Counted from the first letter of the stretch, positions 1-6,448 are shown. The stretch is 10,862 nt of DNA from Solirubrobacterales bacterium (GCA_003244035.1 QHBV01000304.1:1-10862), one strand, 5' to 3'. Notes: generated by a model not told the origin, from the letters alone. Program-made: numbers and translations.

Positions 1-1
1 C

Positions 2-691
2 CAGGTGATCCTGCAGCCGCTGTTCCTGCTGTTCGTGTTCGGCAAGGTGCTCGGCAGCCTCGGCTACACCCGCGGCGGCTACGCCAACCTGCTGTTTCCC
101 GGGCTGCTCGCGCTGACCGCGGTGATCACCGGCATGCAGTCGCTGGCGTTTCCGCTCGTGGCCGAGTTCGGCTGGACCAAGGAGATCGAGGACCGGCTGC
201 TCGCGCCGCTGAGCACGGCGCTGGTGGCAGCGGAGAAGATCGCCTTCGCGGCGCTGCGCTCGATCATCGCGACCTCGATCATGGTCCCGGTAGGGATCCT
301 CGTGCTCGGCTCGATTCCGTGGCGATGGAGCGGCGCCCCGCTGTTCGTGGCGATCGTCATCCTGGGGGCACTGCTCGGCGCCGCTCTCGGGCTCGTGATC
401 GGGACGCTCGTGCAGCCTGCGCAGATCAACATCGTCTTCTCGCTCGTGTTCACGCCGCTGCTGTTCACCGGCGCGAGCCAGTACCCGTGGCCGTCGCTCT
501 CGCGCCTGCCGTGGTTTCAGGTGGTCACCGCGGCCAATCCGATGACCTACGTCAGCGAGGGCCTGCGCGGTGCGATGATCCCGCAGGTCCCGCACATCGA
601 GCCGTGGATCTGCCTGGTGGTGCTGGTGGGGTCGCTCGCGGGGCTGATGGCGATCGGCGTGCGCGGCTTCTACCGGCGGGCAATCGACTGA
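2..691 (+). CDS. ABC-2 type exporter permease, 5'-truncated
   Basis: The reading frame is open from the window edge to the TGA at 689-691, so this is the 3' part of a gene that begins upstream. About 228 residues are visible; DrrB-like permeases are usually 240-290, so probably only the N-terminal cytoplasmic region and part of the first helix are missing. The visible part has about five or six hydrophobic helices, the short cytoplasmic motif EDRLLAPLS (residues 62-70 counted from the GTG at 5), the TGASQYPWP loop (155-163) and the ABC-2 signature NPMTYVSEGLRGAM (178-191), all typical of the ABC2_membrane/DrrB family. Such proteins form the membrane half of exporters for drugs, lipids or polysaccharides. 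The matching ATPase is not in the window and is expected upstream. The gene converges on the antiporter with 16 nt between stop codons. Substrate cannot be told. Confidence 0.85.
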   Translation, partial: QVILQPLFLLFVFGKVLGSLGYTRGGYANLLFPGLLALTAVITGMQSLAFPLVAEFGWTKEIEDRLLAPLSTALVAAEKIAFAALRSIIATSIMVPVGILVLGSIPWRWSGAPLFVAIVILGALLGAALGLVIGTLVQPAQINIVFSLVFTPLLFTGASQYPWPSLSRLPWFQVVTAANPMTYVSEGLRGAMIPQVPHIEPWICLVVLVGSLAGLMAIGVRGFYRRAID

Positions 692-707
692 CCGCGCGTC
701 TCGCCGC

Positions 708-900
708 TCACGTCGGAGCGGCTGCGGTCTCGCTCGCCGCGCCCTTCGCGGCAGCCGCGCCCCGCAGTCGCAGGCCCATCATCGGATAGAGCAGGGTCGA
801 GAGCGCGGCCGCCCCGACCAGAGCCGCTGCGGTTGAGGCCTGCATGTGACCGCTGTCCTGCGCCACGGTGGTGATCGCAAGGACCAGCGGGAGGTGAAGA
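708..900 (-). pseudogene. Out-of-frame C-terminal segment of the CPA2 antiporter
   Basis: On the minus strand, from about 900 to the TGA at 708-710, one frame reads LPLVLAITTVAQDSG, then STAAALVGAAALSTLLYP and MMGLRLRG. This is the normal last helix and tail of CPA2 exchangers, where the preceding helix runs ALAFF-SAT-x-LPLVVAIT. In the upstream frame only two nucleotides separate the FF codons from the LPL codons, where about four codons (12 nt) are normally found. The simplest reading is a loss of about 10 bp near 890-900 that shifts the frame. The segment is not an independent gene. Confidence 0.7.
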
Positions 901-1906
901 AGGCGAGCGCGCATCGATCGCGGGTGCCGAGCACCTTCCGGTAGAGCAGCAGCACCGGCGCTCCGCGCACCACGAGGAAGAGGGCACAGAACACGATCAG
1001 CTTGAGAACCCCCGAGACGTTCGCGAACAGCACCCCGACATCGAGGCGCACGCCGCTGACGACAAAGTAGAACGGGATGAAGAACCCGAACCCGACGGCC
1101 TTGAGCTTGGACTCCAATGCCGGGACCTCGTGGGCGCGCATGACCTCGCGCGTGATCACCCCGGCCGCAAACCCGCCCAGCAGCAGGTCGAGACCCAGCT
1201 TGCTCGCCAGCAGCCCGAGTGCGAACACGAGCACCACGATCCAGCGCACGGCGAGCTGAGCGCTCGTCTCGAAGGTGCGCTCGAACAGCGACAGCGCGCG
1301 GCCCGAGGAACGAACCGCGAGGGCGGCGACGGCGACCGCCAGGATCACGAACGCGAGCAGGATCAGCGCGTTGCGCAGCGTGCTCTCGGCCGAGAGGAGC
1401 AGGGTGAGCAGCAGGATCGGCCTGAACTCGCCGACCGCCCCGGCTGCAAGCAGGTACGTGCCAAAGCGCGTGCGCAGCTCACCGGCGTCCGAGAGGACCG
1501 GGATCAGCGTGCCGATCGCGGTCGTCGCCAGCGCGGAGCCGGTGAACAGCAGCGAGAGCACAACTCCGGTGGCGGCCAGCAGCCCGCCGATCCCGTAGGC
1601 CAGCGCCAGCGACAGCGCCCACCCGAGCGCGCCGAGGCGCAGCGGCTCGCCACGCATGCGTCCCAGGTCCAGCTCGTGTCCGGCAAAGAAGAACAGCATC
1701 GCCAGTCCGAGGTCGGAGAAGAAGGCGGTGAAGCTCGTGACCGACCCCACCCCCAACACGTGGGGGCCGATCAGCACACCACCCACGAGCTCGACGACGA
1801 CCACCGGGACGAGCAGACCGCGGCCCGCGACGATCGACCCAAGCGTCCCCGCGAGCGCGGCCGTCACTACGATCGCCAAAAGGGATCCTGCGTCGACGCC
1901 GAGCAT
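779..1906 (-). CDS. Cation:proton antiporter (CPA2 family), C-terminus frameshifted
   Basis: The ATG at 1906 opens a polytopic membrane protein with about ten hydrophobic helices. CPA2 (Na+/H+ or K+/H+ exchanger, Kef/NapA-like) hallmarks are GGVLIGPHVLG (residues 42-52), the FFFAGHELDLG segment (72-82), AAGAVGEF (154-161) and LLGGFAAGVITRE (242-254). It would exchange Na+ or K+ for protons across the plasma membrane. Homology-like sequence ends at about residue 337 (CALAFF); the following ~38 residues are arginine/serine-rich and look like out-of-frame translation. The expected ending, LPLVLAITT and a STAAALVGAAALSTLL helix, is found in another minus-strand frame ending at 708. It follows the NAD-binding channel-like gene by 82 bp on the same strand, a pairing that suggests joint control of cation balance. 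No good Shine-Dalgarno is visible. Whether the break is a real mutation or a sequencing error cannot be decided here. Confidence 0.8.
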   Translation of the reverse strand: MLGVDAGSLLAIVVTAALAGTLGSIVAGRGLLVPVVVVELVGGVLIGPHVLGVGSVTSFTAFFSDLGLAMLFFFAGHELDLGRMRGEPLRLGALGWALSLALAYGIGGLLAATGVVLSLLFTGSALATTAIGTLIPVLSDAGELRTRFGTYLLAAGAVGEFRPILLLTLLLSAESTLRNALILLAFVILAVAVAALAVRSSGRALSLFERTFETSAQLAVRWIVVLVFALGLLASKLGLDLLLGGFAAGVITREVMRAHEVPALESKLKAVGFGFFIPFYFVVSGVRLDVGVLFANVSGVLKLIVFCALFLVVRGAPVLLLYRKVLGTRDRCALAFFTSRWSLRSPPWRRTAVTCRPQPQRLWSGRPRSRPCSIR

Positions 1907-1926
1907 GGTCTTACGCGAGGCTGGGC

Positions 1927-1953
1927 GGCGAGGCTCGCCGGCGACGCCTCGCC
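1927..1953 (-). other. Hairpin between channel and antiporter genes
   Basis: An inverted repeat with 8-bp perfect arms (ggcgaggc at 1927-1934, gcctcgcc at 1946-1953) and an 11-nt loop lies in the 82-bp gap between the two minus-strand cation genes. The loop can form a competing pairing with the left arm. There is no T-tract after it in either direction, so it is not a clear terminator; it could be an intercistronic RNA fold tuning antiporter expression, or incidental in such GC-rich DNA. Confidence 0.35.
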
Positions 1954-1988
1954 GGGGGACGCGTGAGACCCATCGAGGGGACGATAAC

Positions 1989-3329
1989 TCAGCCCGCAGC
2001 GGCGGCGCTTTCGTGAAAAGGCTCGATCAGCCCCTCGGGGGTGACGAGGTACACCGTCTGCTCGTGCAGGAACGCCTCGCTCGCCCGGGAGCCCAGCGCC
2101 GCGGCTGCCAGCAGCGTTCCACCGATCCGGTAGACGTCGCGCACGGCCCCGAGCCTCAGCAGCGCGCGCGTCTCGTTGCGAACCTCACCGCGACCGGCCC
2201 GCAGCAGGGTGCGCAGCTCCTCGCGCTCCGCGTGCGCGCTGACGACGATCGCGACATTCTCGACCTCGTCGGAGGTGACCGCGGCGAGCGCCCGCGCGCG
2301 CCGCAGCGACACCCGTCGCAGCACGAAGCCGCTGCCACCGTGGCCGATCACGACGGGGATGGCGTAGTCCTTTGCGCGCGCCACGTAGTCGGCGTCGGGA
2401 TCGGACTCGATCGCCAGCACCGGCGCCCCGAGCTCGCGCAGCAGCAGGCACAGGCGCAGCCCCACCTGACCGAGGCCGACCACGACCACGTGGTTCGTGC
2501 GGGGCAGGCAGCGCCGACCCGCGATCGCCACCAGACGCCGGTCGAACAGGCGATTGACGAGGCCCGCCGTGACCAGCGCGGTGAAAGCCAGCGCGCCGAT
2601 CATCGTCACGGCGGAGAACAGCTTGAACCAGCTCGGGCCATGCTGCACGAGCGGGTCCGGGCCGACGGTCACGATCGCGTCCGTCGCGCTGTAGAGCCCC
2701 TCGATCACCGATTCGTGCAACACGAGCATCGCGGAGATCGCGTCCACGCCGAGCATCAGCGCGAACCCGATCACGCCGGCGATCAGGACCTTGGCGCTCA
2801 GATCGTGCGGGCGCATGATCGCCTCGAGGTGGGCGATCAGTCGGGTCAGGCGCCGTGGCCCTGGGAAGTCGATCGGATCGATCTGCGGGCCGCCGTCGAC
2901 CACTCGCACGGCGCGCAGGCCGTTCGCGGTGCGATGCACCGACAGCAGACGATCATCGAGGCACGGCCCGGCGAGTGTCGGGACCACGATGTCGGCCATC
3001 GACATCACGCGCACGTTGGGCACCGCCCGCTCGAGCTCGTCGGCTACGTCGCGGTCGAACACCGTCACGATCAGGGGGACCCCGGGCCGGACGCCCTCCA
3101 CGACCAGCCCGATCCGTAGCGAGATGTGATCGTCGTCGGAGATCACGACAACGGTGTCGACAGGATGACGCAGCGCGGTCAGGATCGCTCGGTCGCTGGG
3201 ATCACGCAGGTTCGTAACGATCGATCCCGCGCCGCGCAGTACGCGGCGCGTGACGCCCGTGAGCTCGTCGTTGCCGATCAACAGGATCCGCGTGTGGGCG
3301 AGATCGGGGCTGAGGGAAGGAACGTCCAC
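1989..3329 (-). CDS. K+ channel-like membrane protein with two Rossmann (TrkA-N/RCK-like) domains
   Basis: The GTG at 3329-3327 gives 446 residues. Residues 13-120 form a degenerate N-terminal Rossmann-like domain (RILLIGND). A first hydrophobic helix spans about 180-202, a pore-loop-like segment 209-226 and a second helix 236-258: a two-helix ion-channel layout. Residues 279-400 form a good TrkA-N domain with VVVVGLGQVG (281-290) and the acidic ribose-binding position after LAIE (305-308). Proteins of this type are annotated in actinomycetes as NAD-binding or potassium-channel-like and are thought to gate K+ flux in response to nucleotide. The loop reads TVGPDP (221-226) where K+ channels have TVGYGD, so K+ selectivity is doubtful. 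A TANNNT-type box (GATAAT, 3338-3343) lies 8 nt before the GTG. The antiporter follows 82 bp downstream on the same strand. Function as a channel is inferred. Confidence 0.8.
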   Translation of the reverse strand: MDVPSLSPDLAHTRILLIGNDELTGVTRRVLRGAGSIVTNLRDPSDRAILTALRHPVDTVVVISDDDHISLRIGLVVEGVRPGVPLIVTVFDRDVADELERAVPNVRVMSMADIVVPTLAGPCLDDRLLSVHRTANGLRAVRVVDGGPQIDPIDFPGPRRLTRLIAHLEAIMRPHDLSAKVLIAGVIGFALMLGVDAISAMLVLHESVIEGLYSATDAIVTVGPDPLVQHGPSWFKLFSAVTMIGALAFTALVTAGLVNRLFDRRLVAIAGRRCLPRTNHVVVVGLGQVGLRLCLLLRELGAPVLAIESDPDADYVARAKDYAIPVVIGHGGSGFVLRRVSLRRARALAAVTSDEVENVAIVVSAHAEREELRTLLRAGRGEVRNETRALLRLGAVRDVYRIGGTLLAAAALGSRASEAFLHEQTVYLVTPEGLIEPFHESAAAAG

Positions 3330-3337
3330 GCCGGCGG

Positions 3338-3343
3338 ATTATC
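3338..3343 (-). promoter_or_regulatory. Putative -10 box of a leaderless channel-like gene
   Basis: On the minus strand GATAAT is followed by 8 nt and then the GTG start at 3329. That distance places transcription start at or next to the start codon, as in actinobacterial leaderless mRNAs, and agrees with the lack of a Shine-Dalgarno. No convincing -35 is visible. A perfect 10-bp palindrome (atcggccgat, 3341-3350) overlaps the box and might be an operator. Confidence 0.35.
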
Positions 3344-3408
3344 GGCCGATCGGCACGAACTCCGCGTGAACGCCCTACCAAGATCAGGTGAACAGGTCTA
3401 AGCTCGGC

Positions 3409-3425
3409 GCACGCAGTTCGCGTGC
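3409..3425 (+). other. 5'-leader hairpin upstream of the SPFH gene
   Basis: Arms gcacgc (3409-3414) and gcgtgc (3420-3425) pair perfectly around a 5-nt loop. The hairpin ends 12 nt before the purine-rich ribosome binding site of the SPFH gene. A weak TAAGCT box at 3399-3404 could be the -10 of that gene, in which case the hairpin would sit at the very 5' end of the transcript. The 120-bp divergent gap (3330-3449) holds nothing else obvious. Confidence 0.3.
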
Positions 3426-3449
3426 TTGCTCCGATCTGAAAGGACCCTC

Positions 3450-4391
3450 ATGCCCCTCTTCTTCTTCACCGTCGAGCAGCAGGAACGTGCGATCGTCGAG
3501 CGGTTCGGCAAGTTCGTCCGCGTCGCCGGCCCCGGGCTTCAGCGCAAGTCGCCATTTGTCGAGTCGGTGGCCGGCCGGATGAGCCTGCAGGTCGAGCAGC
3601 TCAACGCCGACATCGAGACCAAGACCCAGGACAACGTGTTCGTCGTCGTCAAGCTCGCGATCCAGTACATGGTCGGCGCCGAGGAGCAGAAGGTCAAGGA
3701 CGCGTTCTACAAGCTCGATGACCCCGAGGTCCAGATGAAGTCCTACGCCTTCGACGTGGTGCGCTCGCACATCCCAACGATGGACCTCGACGAGGCATAC
3801 GCCGACGCGGACACGATCGCCAAGCACATCCAGGACACCCTGCAGACGCAGATGGCCGACTACGGCTACGAGATCATCAAGGCGCTGATCACGAACATCG
3901 AGCCCGACCAGCGCGTCAAGGATGCGATGAACAACATCAACGCCGCGCGCCGCAATCAGGAGGCTGCGACGGCCCAGGGGGAGGGTGACAAGACCCTGCG
4001 GATCAAGAAGGCCGAGGCCGAGTCCGCGGCGATGCGCCTGCACGGCGAAGGGGTCGCGGCCGAGCGCGAGGCGATCGCGCAGGGACTCAAGCAGTCCCTC
4101 GCGGTGATCGCCGGCGAGAACGGCATCGACGCCAAGGAGGCGATGGGCCTGGTCGCCCTGACCCAGTACATGGACACGATCCGATCGGTGGGCGAGCACG
4201 GCAACATGACCACGCTGCTGCTGCCGCACTCGCCGGCCTCGGTCGGCTCGTTGATGGACCAGGTTCAGGAGGGGATGCTCACCGGCAATCTCGCCGCGGA
4301 CGCCGCGACCCGCCCGGGTAACGGCTTGAGCGCCTCGCGCCCCGGTCCGCGGCAGACGAACCCGCAGTCGCCAGGGGCGACTCGGTCCTAG
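3450..4391 (+). CDS. SPFH/Band 7 family protein, HIR-like
   Basis: The start ATG at 3450 is chosen because gaaagga (3438-3444) lies 5 nt upstream and the family begins here; an in-frame ATG at 3426 adds eight unlikely residues. The 313-residue protein is an SPFH (stomatin/prohibitin/flotillin/HflK) protein: RFGKFVRVAGPGLQ (18-31), ETKTQDNVFVVVKLAIQY (56-73), DVVRSHIPTMDLDE (102-115), then YGYEIIKALITNIEPD (138-153), NNINAARR (161-168) and a charged helix with KKAEAES. Order, spacing and wording closely match plant hypersensitive-induced-reaction (HIR) proteins as I remember them, including the late VALTQYMDT and LLLPHSP segments (235-262). No transmembrane helix is present; HIR proteins are lipid-anchored and oligomerise under membranes. 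The last 30 residues are Pro/Arg-rich and probably disordered. A two-helix membrane protein follows 24 nt later and may be its membrane partner. Probable role: scaffolding of membrane microdomains. Confidence 0.9.
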   Translation: MPLFFFTVEQQERAIVERFGKFVRVAGPGLQRKSPFVESVAGRMSLQVEQLNADIETKTQDNVFVVVKLAIQYMVGAEEQKVKDAFYKLDDPEVQMKSYAFDVVRSHIPTMDLDEAYADADTIAKHIQDTLQTQMADYGYEIIKALITNIEPDQRVKDAMNNINAARRNQEAATAQGEGDKTLRIKKAEAESAAMRLHGEGVAAEREAIAQGLKQSLAVIAGENGIDAKEAMGLVALTQYMDTIRSVGEHGNMTTLLLPHSPASVGSLMDQVQEGMLTGNLAADAATRPGNGLSASRPGPRQTNPQSPGATRS

Positions 4392-4415
4392 AGCGCCGCC
4401 GCGGGTGCGTGGCCG

Positions 4416-5177
4416 ATGGGCGCCGACATCGACGGCGTGCTGGCGTTCCTCGGGGTCGGTCCCGACCGGCGATTGCTGGGCGAGGATCTGGGGAGCCTGC
4501 CGGCCACCGAGCAGCACCACGAGCCCGCGCCGCGATCTTCTCAGCACGACCGGCTTGTCGGGGCCGGTTCCCTGCTCACCGGCACGACCCTGATCGGCGG
4601 GGCGGCGATGCTGCTCTACGGCGGGGGGGAGCTCCTGTTCGGCTCCGGTAGTGCCTTCGACGCGGTGCTGGGCGGGGCCGGCGTCGTGCTCACGGGCACC
4701 CATTGGGGCTGGGTGCACGTCGCCGAGTACATCGGCCTGAGCATCGACGAGCGCCGGCAGCGGGTCGTCGATGACCGCTGGGAGGAGTGGCTCGCTGCGA
4801 TCCAGCCCTATCCCCGCTTCAGCGTCGGCACGCGCGTGCTCGAGGACGCCTCGACGCGGATCGAGCGCGTCCTGCACCGTCCAGTGCTGACCGCGCAGCA
4901 CACGTTCACGTTCGCGCGCGCGATCGACGGCCAGCAGACCTTCGACGCCCACGCCTCGGCGCAGGAGATCGCGGCGGCGGTCGAGACGATGCGCCGGCAG
5001 GCCCGGCTCGAGACCGACCGCATGCGCGGACTATGGGAGGCCGCCTTCACCGCTTACCAGGCAGCGCTGCTGAGCGCTGACGAGGACCGCCGGGAACTGG
5101 CGGCGCGGCGGGCGGCGGCCACCGCCCTTTCCGAGCACATAAACGCATCGCTGCTCGAGCCCCCGCTGGTGGAGTAG
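4416..5177 (+). CDS. Hypothetical protein with two membrane helices, SPFH neighbour
   Basis: I do not recognise a family. The ATG at 4416 gives 253 residues. A polar N-terminus (1-45) is followed by two glycine-rich hydrophobic helices (about 47-70 and 81-98) joined by a short loop, a helical hairpin. The remaining ~150 residues are soluble: an acidic/aromatic stretch with DDRWEEWLAAIQPYPR (119-134), then mostly helix with ETMRRQARLETDRMR (190-204) and a charged Ala/Arg-rich helix near the end that could form a coiled coil. No catalytic motif is evident. The gene starts 24 nt after the SPFH stop in the same direction, so co-transcription is likely; no strong ribosome binding site is visible, suggesting dependence on upstream translation. 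It could anchor or tether the helix-less SPFH protein to the membrane, which is inference. It converges with the phosphodiester glycosidase gene, 40 bp away. Confidence 0.75.
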   Translation: MGADIDGVLAFLGVGPDRRLLGEDLGSLPATEQHHEPAPRSSQHDRLVGAGSLLTGTTLIGGAAMLLYGGGELLFGSGSAFDAVLGGAGVVLTGTHWGWVHVAEYIGLSIDERRQRVVDDRWEEWLAAIQPYPRFSVGTRVLEDASTRIERVLHRPVLTAQHTFTFARAIDGQQTFDAHASAQEIAAAVETMRRQARLETDRMRGLWEAAFTAYQAALLSADEDRRELAARRAAATALSEHINASLLEPPLVE

Positions 5178-5217
5178 GCGGCTGCGAGCGGCCTGCCCAA
5201 GGTCACTTGGCGATGCG

Positions 5218-6357
5218 CTACCGCGTCAAGACCGTGAAGAAGTCGCGACTGTAGGGCTCCAGGAAGAAACCGCTTGCGCCGACCTGATTGGGCACCAGCG
5301 GGATCGGGCCGAGCGGCTTGCCGGCACCGCGGTGGCGGTAGAGGTAGCCGGCGACCCAGGCCGGGTTGATGTCGAGCTCGACGGCCCGCACGACGTGTGC
5401 CTGCAGCAGCGCGTCGGCGAGCGTGGCGGCCGAGAGACCTTCGCCCGCCGCCCACACGAGGTCGCCATCGGCGGCGATCCCGAGCGCCGAGCGGGCGACA
5501 TCCTCCACTCCGCCGAGCGTGGCGCCCCAGCACAGCCTGCAGTCGATCGTCGACGCGGCCAGGCCGTGATCGATCATCAGCGTGAGGTTCTGGCGAACCG
5601 ATTCGATCCCGAGCCCTGCTCGCGGCACCTCTGCGTTCCACGTCCCGATGTCGGTCCGGCCGCCGGCATAGGTGACGATCGAACCGAGGCCGCTGCGCAG
5701 CGCGACCGCCACCCGGCCACCGGACATGAAGCCGCCAGCTCCGACGGAGAGCCGGAAGCCTCCGTTGAACGCGGCCACGAGCCGCGGGCGCTCCGCCCCG
5801 ATCACCGCGGGCCCGTAGGACCATCCCGATCCGCCGGCGTCGATCGTCCCCGAGTGGAGCGCCAGCCGGACGAGTTGCTGATCGAAGTCGAGCATCGTGA
5901 CGCCGGAGGCCGTCCTGTCGATCGAGACCGCCGTGTGACCGCGCCAGCGCACGGCCGCCGTAAAGCCCGCGCCGACCGCGCCCGTGCCCCCCGGCAGCAG
6001 GATCGGATACGCCGGCGGATGTGGCCCCGGCTTGGCCGGTGGGCGCGGCGGCTGCGACCGTGCGCTGCTCGCAGCCGCCGGGGCGGGGCGGGGCGGGGCG
6101 GGGGGCTGCCGGGTTGAGCCTCCGCAGCCCGTGAGCACGGCCGTGCAGAGAAGTGCGACGACCGCTCCGGCCCGTGTGAGCGTCCTCAGCCGGCCGCCGG
6201 TCGGTTGCGCCCGGCGGACGGGTGGCTCAGGTCGCTCCAGGAGAGTCCCTCTTTGAGCAGCGTGGGCAGTCCGAGCGCAACCGACCGTGTGGCGCAGACG
6301 CGTCACCACGCCGTCGACGGCGGGCAGGAAGACCTCGGTGATGAGCGCGACGCGCAT
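5218..6357 (-). CDS. Phosphodiester glycosidase (NAGPA)-domain lipoprotein with fused glycosyltransferase N-terminus
   Basis: The only in-frame starts are the ATG at 6357 and GTGs at 6309 and 6306. Residues 1-25 look like the start of a GT4 glycosyltransferase and do not belong to this family. Residues 55-78 form a lipoprotein signal peptide (arginine-rich n-region, AGAVVALLCTAVLTGC, lipobox LTGC, Cys78), preceded by an unusually long extension. A Pro-rich linker (84-122) follows, encoded over a GGGGC repeat. The catalytic-type domain covers about 130-379, with VAAFNGGF (194-201), SGGR (212-215), LTLMIDHG (258-265), LGIAADGDLVWAAGEG (292-307), the family motif AVELDIN (325-331) and the ending SRDFFTVLTR. 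NAGPA-domain proteins hydrolyse sugar phosphodiesters, for example uncovering GlcNAc-1-phosphate diesters; the substrate here is unknown. After processing at Cys78 the domain would be tethered outside the membrane. A paralogue lies divergently at 6997-8133. Function is moderately sure, start uncertain. Confidence 0.8.
   Translation of the reverse strand: MRVALITEVFLPAVDGVVTRLRHTVGCARTAHAAQRGTLLERPEPPVRRAQPTGGRLRTLTRAGAVVALLCTAVLTGCGGSTRQPPAPPRPAPAAASSARSQPPRPPAKPGPHPPAYPILLPGGTGAVGAGFTAAVRWRGHTAVSIDRTASGVTMLDFDQQLVRLALHSGTIDAGGSGWSYGPAVIGAERPRLVAAFNGGFRLSVGAGGFMSGGRVAVALRSGLGSIVTYAGGRTDIGTWNAEVPRAGLGIESVRQNLTLMIDHGLAASTIDCRLCWGATLGGVEDVARSALGIAADGDLVWAAGEGLSAATLADALLQAHVVRAVELDINPAWVAGYLYRHRGAGKPLGPIPLVPNQVGASGFFLEPYSRDFFTVLTR
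6080..6105 (+). repeat. GGGGC pentanucleotide tract (G-quadruplex-type)
   Basis: Four consecutive GGGGC units are followed by a run of six G. The tract lies within the glycosidase lipoprotein gene (template strand G-rich) and encodes the proline-rich linker just after the lipobox, residues about 85-93. Five runs of four or more G separated by single C fit a G-quadruplex-forming pattern. Because the unit is 5 bp, gain or loss of one copy would shift the reading frame. Confidence 0.85.
6198..6287. repeat. Inverted repeat, 17-bp arms, spanning the fusion junction
   Basis: Left arm 6198-6214 (cggtcggttgcgcccgg) and right arm 6271-6287 (ccgagcgcaaccgaccg) are reverse complements with one mismatch, separated by 56 bp. 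The right arm coincides with the end of the glycosyltransferase-like segment and the left arm with the start of the glycosidase signal-peptide region, so the repeat brackets exactly the residues that match neither family. Confidence 0.7.
6283..6357 (-). pseudogene. 5' remnant of a SqdX/MgtA-like GT4 glycosyltransferase gene
   Basis: The first 25 codons of the glycosidase ORF read MRVALITEVFLPAVDGVV then TRLRHTV. This is the conserved N-terminus of GT4 enzymes of the SqdX (sulfoquinovosyltransferase) and MgtA/mannosyltransferase type, which begin MRxALxTExFLPxxDGVVTRL and continue with an HTV/HTI-x-HL helix. The similarity stops abruptly after HTV; no further Rossmann sequence or UDP-sugar motif follows in any frame here. 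The remainder of the glycosyltransferase gene is absent, so this appears to be a truncated gene start left by a deletion or insertion, now supplying the start codon for the downstream frame. Confidence 0.6.
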
Positions 6358-6430
6358 CGAACAATCGGGCCGCTGAGCAGCCGGTGAAGGCGAACGCTAG
6401 GTCAGGCCGATCAACCGGACCTGAACCCGG

Positions 6431-6448
6431 GGTGAGAGCCGTCTCACC
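6431..6448 (-). terminator. Possible terminator or operator hairpin
   Basis: A perfect 7-bp stem (ggtgaga/tctcacc) with a 4-nt loop lies 50 nt after the stop of the small membrane protein gene on the minus strand and 74 nt before the ATG of the glycosidase gene. No U-tract follows, so intrinsic termination is uncertain; an operator for the glycosidase gene is the alternative. The rest of the 142-bp gap (6358-6499) shows no gene. Confidence 0.3.

Noticed and set aside
1656..3119. Long plus-strand open frame (487 codons) opposite the channel-like gene and antiporter
   Set aside because: It lies fully antisense to two genes with clear family motifs, its product is a low-complexity His/Arg/Asp-rich string with no domain, and it spans both genes and their gap; it is a by-product of GC-rich codon use.
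3384..4952. Long minus-strand open frame (522 codons) opposite the SPFH gene
   Set aside because: It runs across the SPFH gene, its intergenic gap and part of the next gene, shows repetitive Leu/Asp/Arg/His composition and no recognisable domain, while the plus strand has a full-length conserved protein and ribosome binding site.
6190..6275. Alternate-frame peptide reading LGLPTLLKEGLSWSDLSH in the fusion region, as a possible second gene fragment
   Set aside because: It is only about 35 codons between stops and I recognise no family; it could be a C-terminal scrap of a deleted gene, but there is not enough to support a feature.
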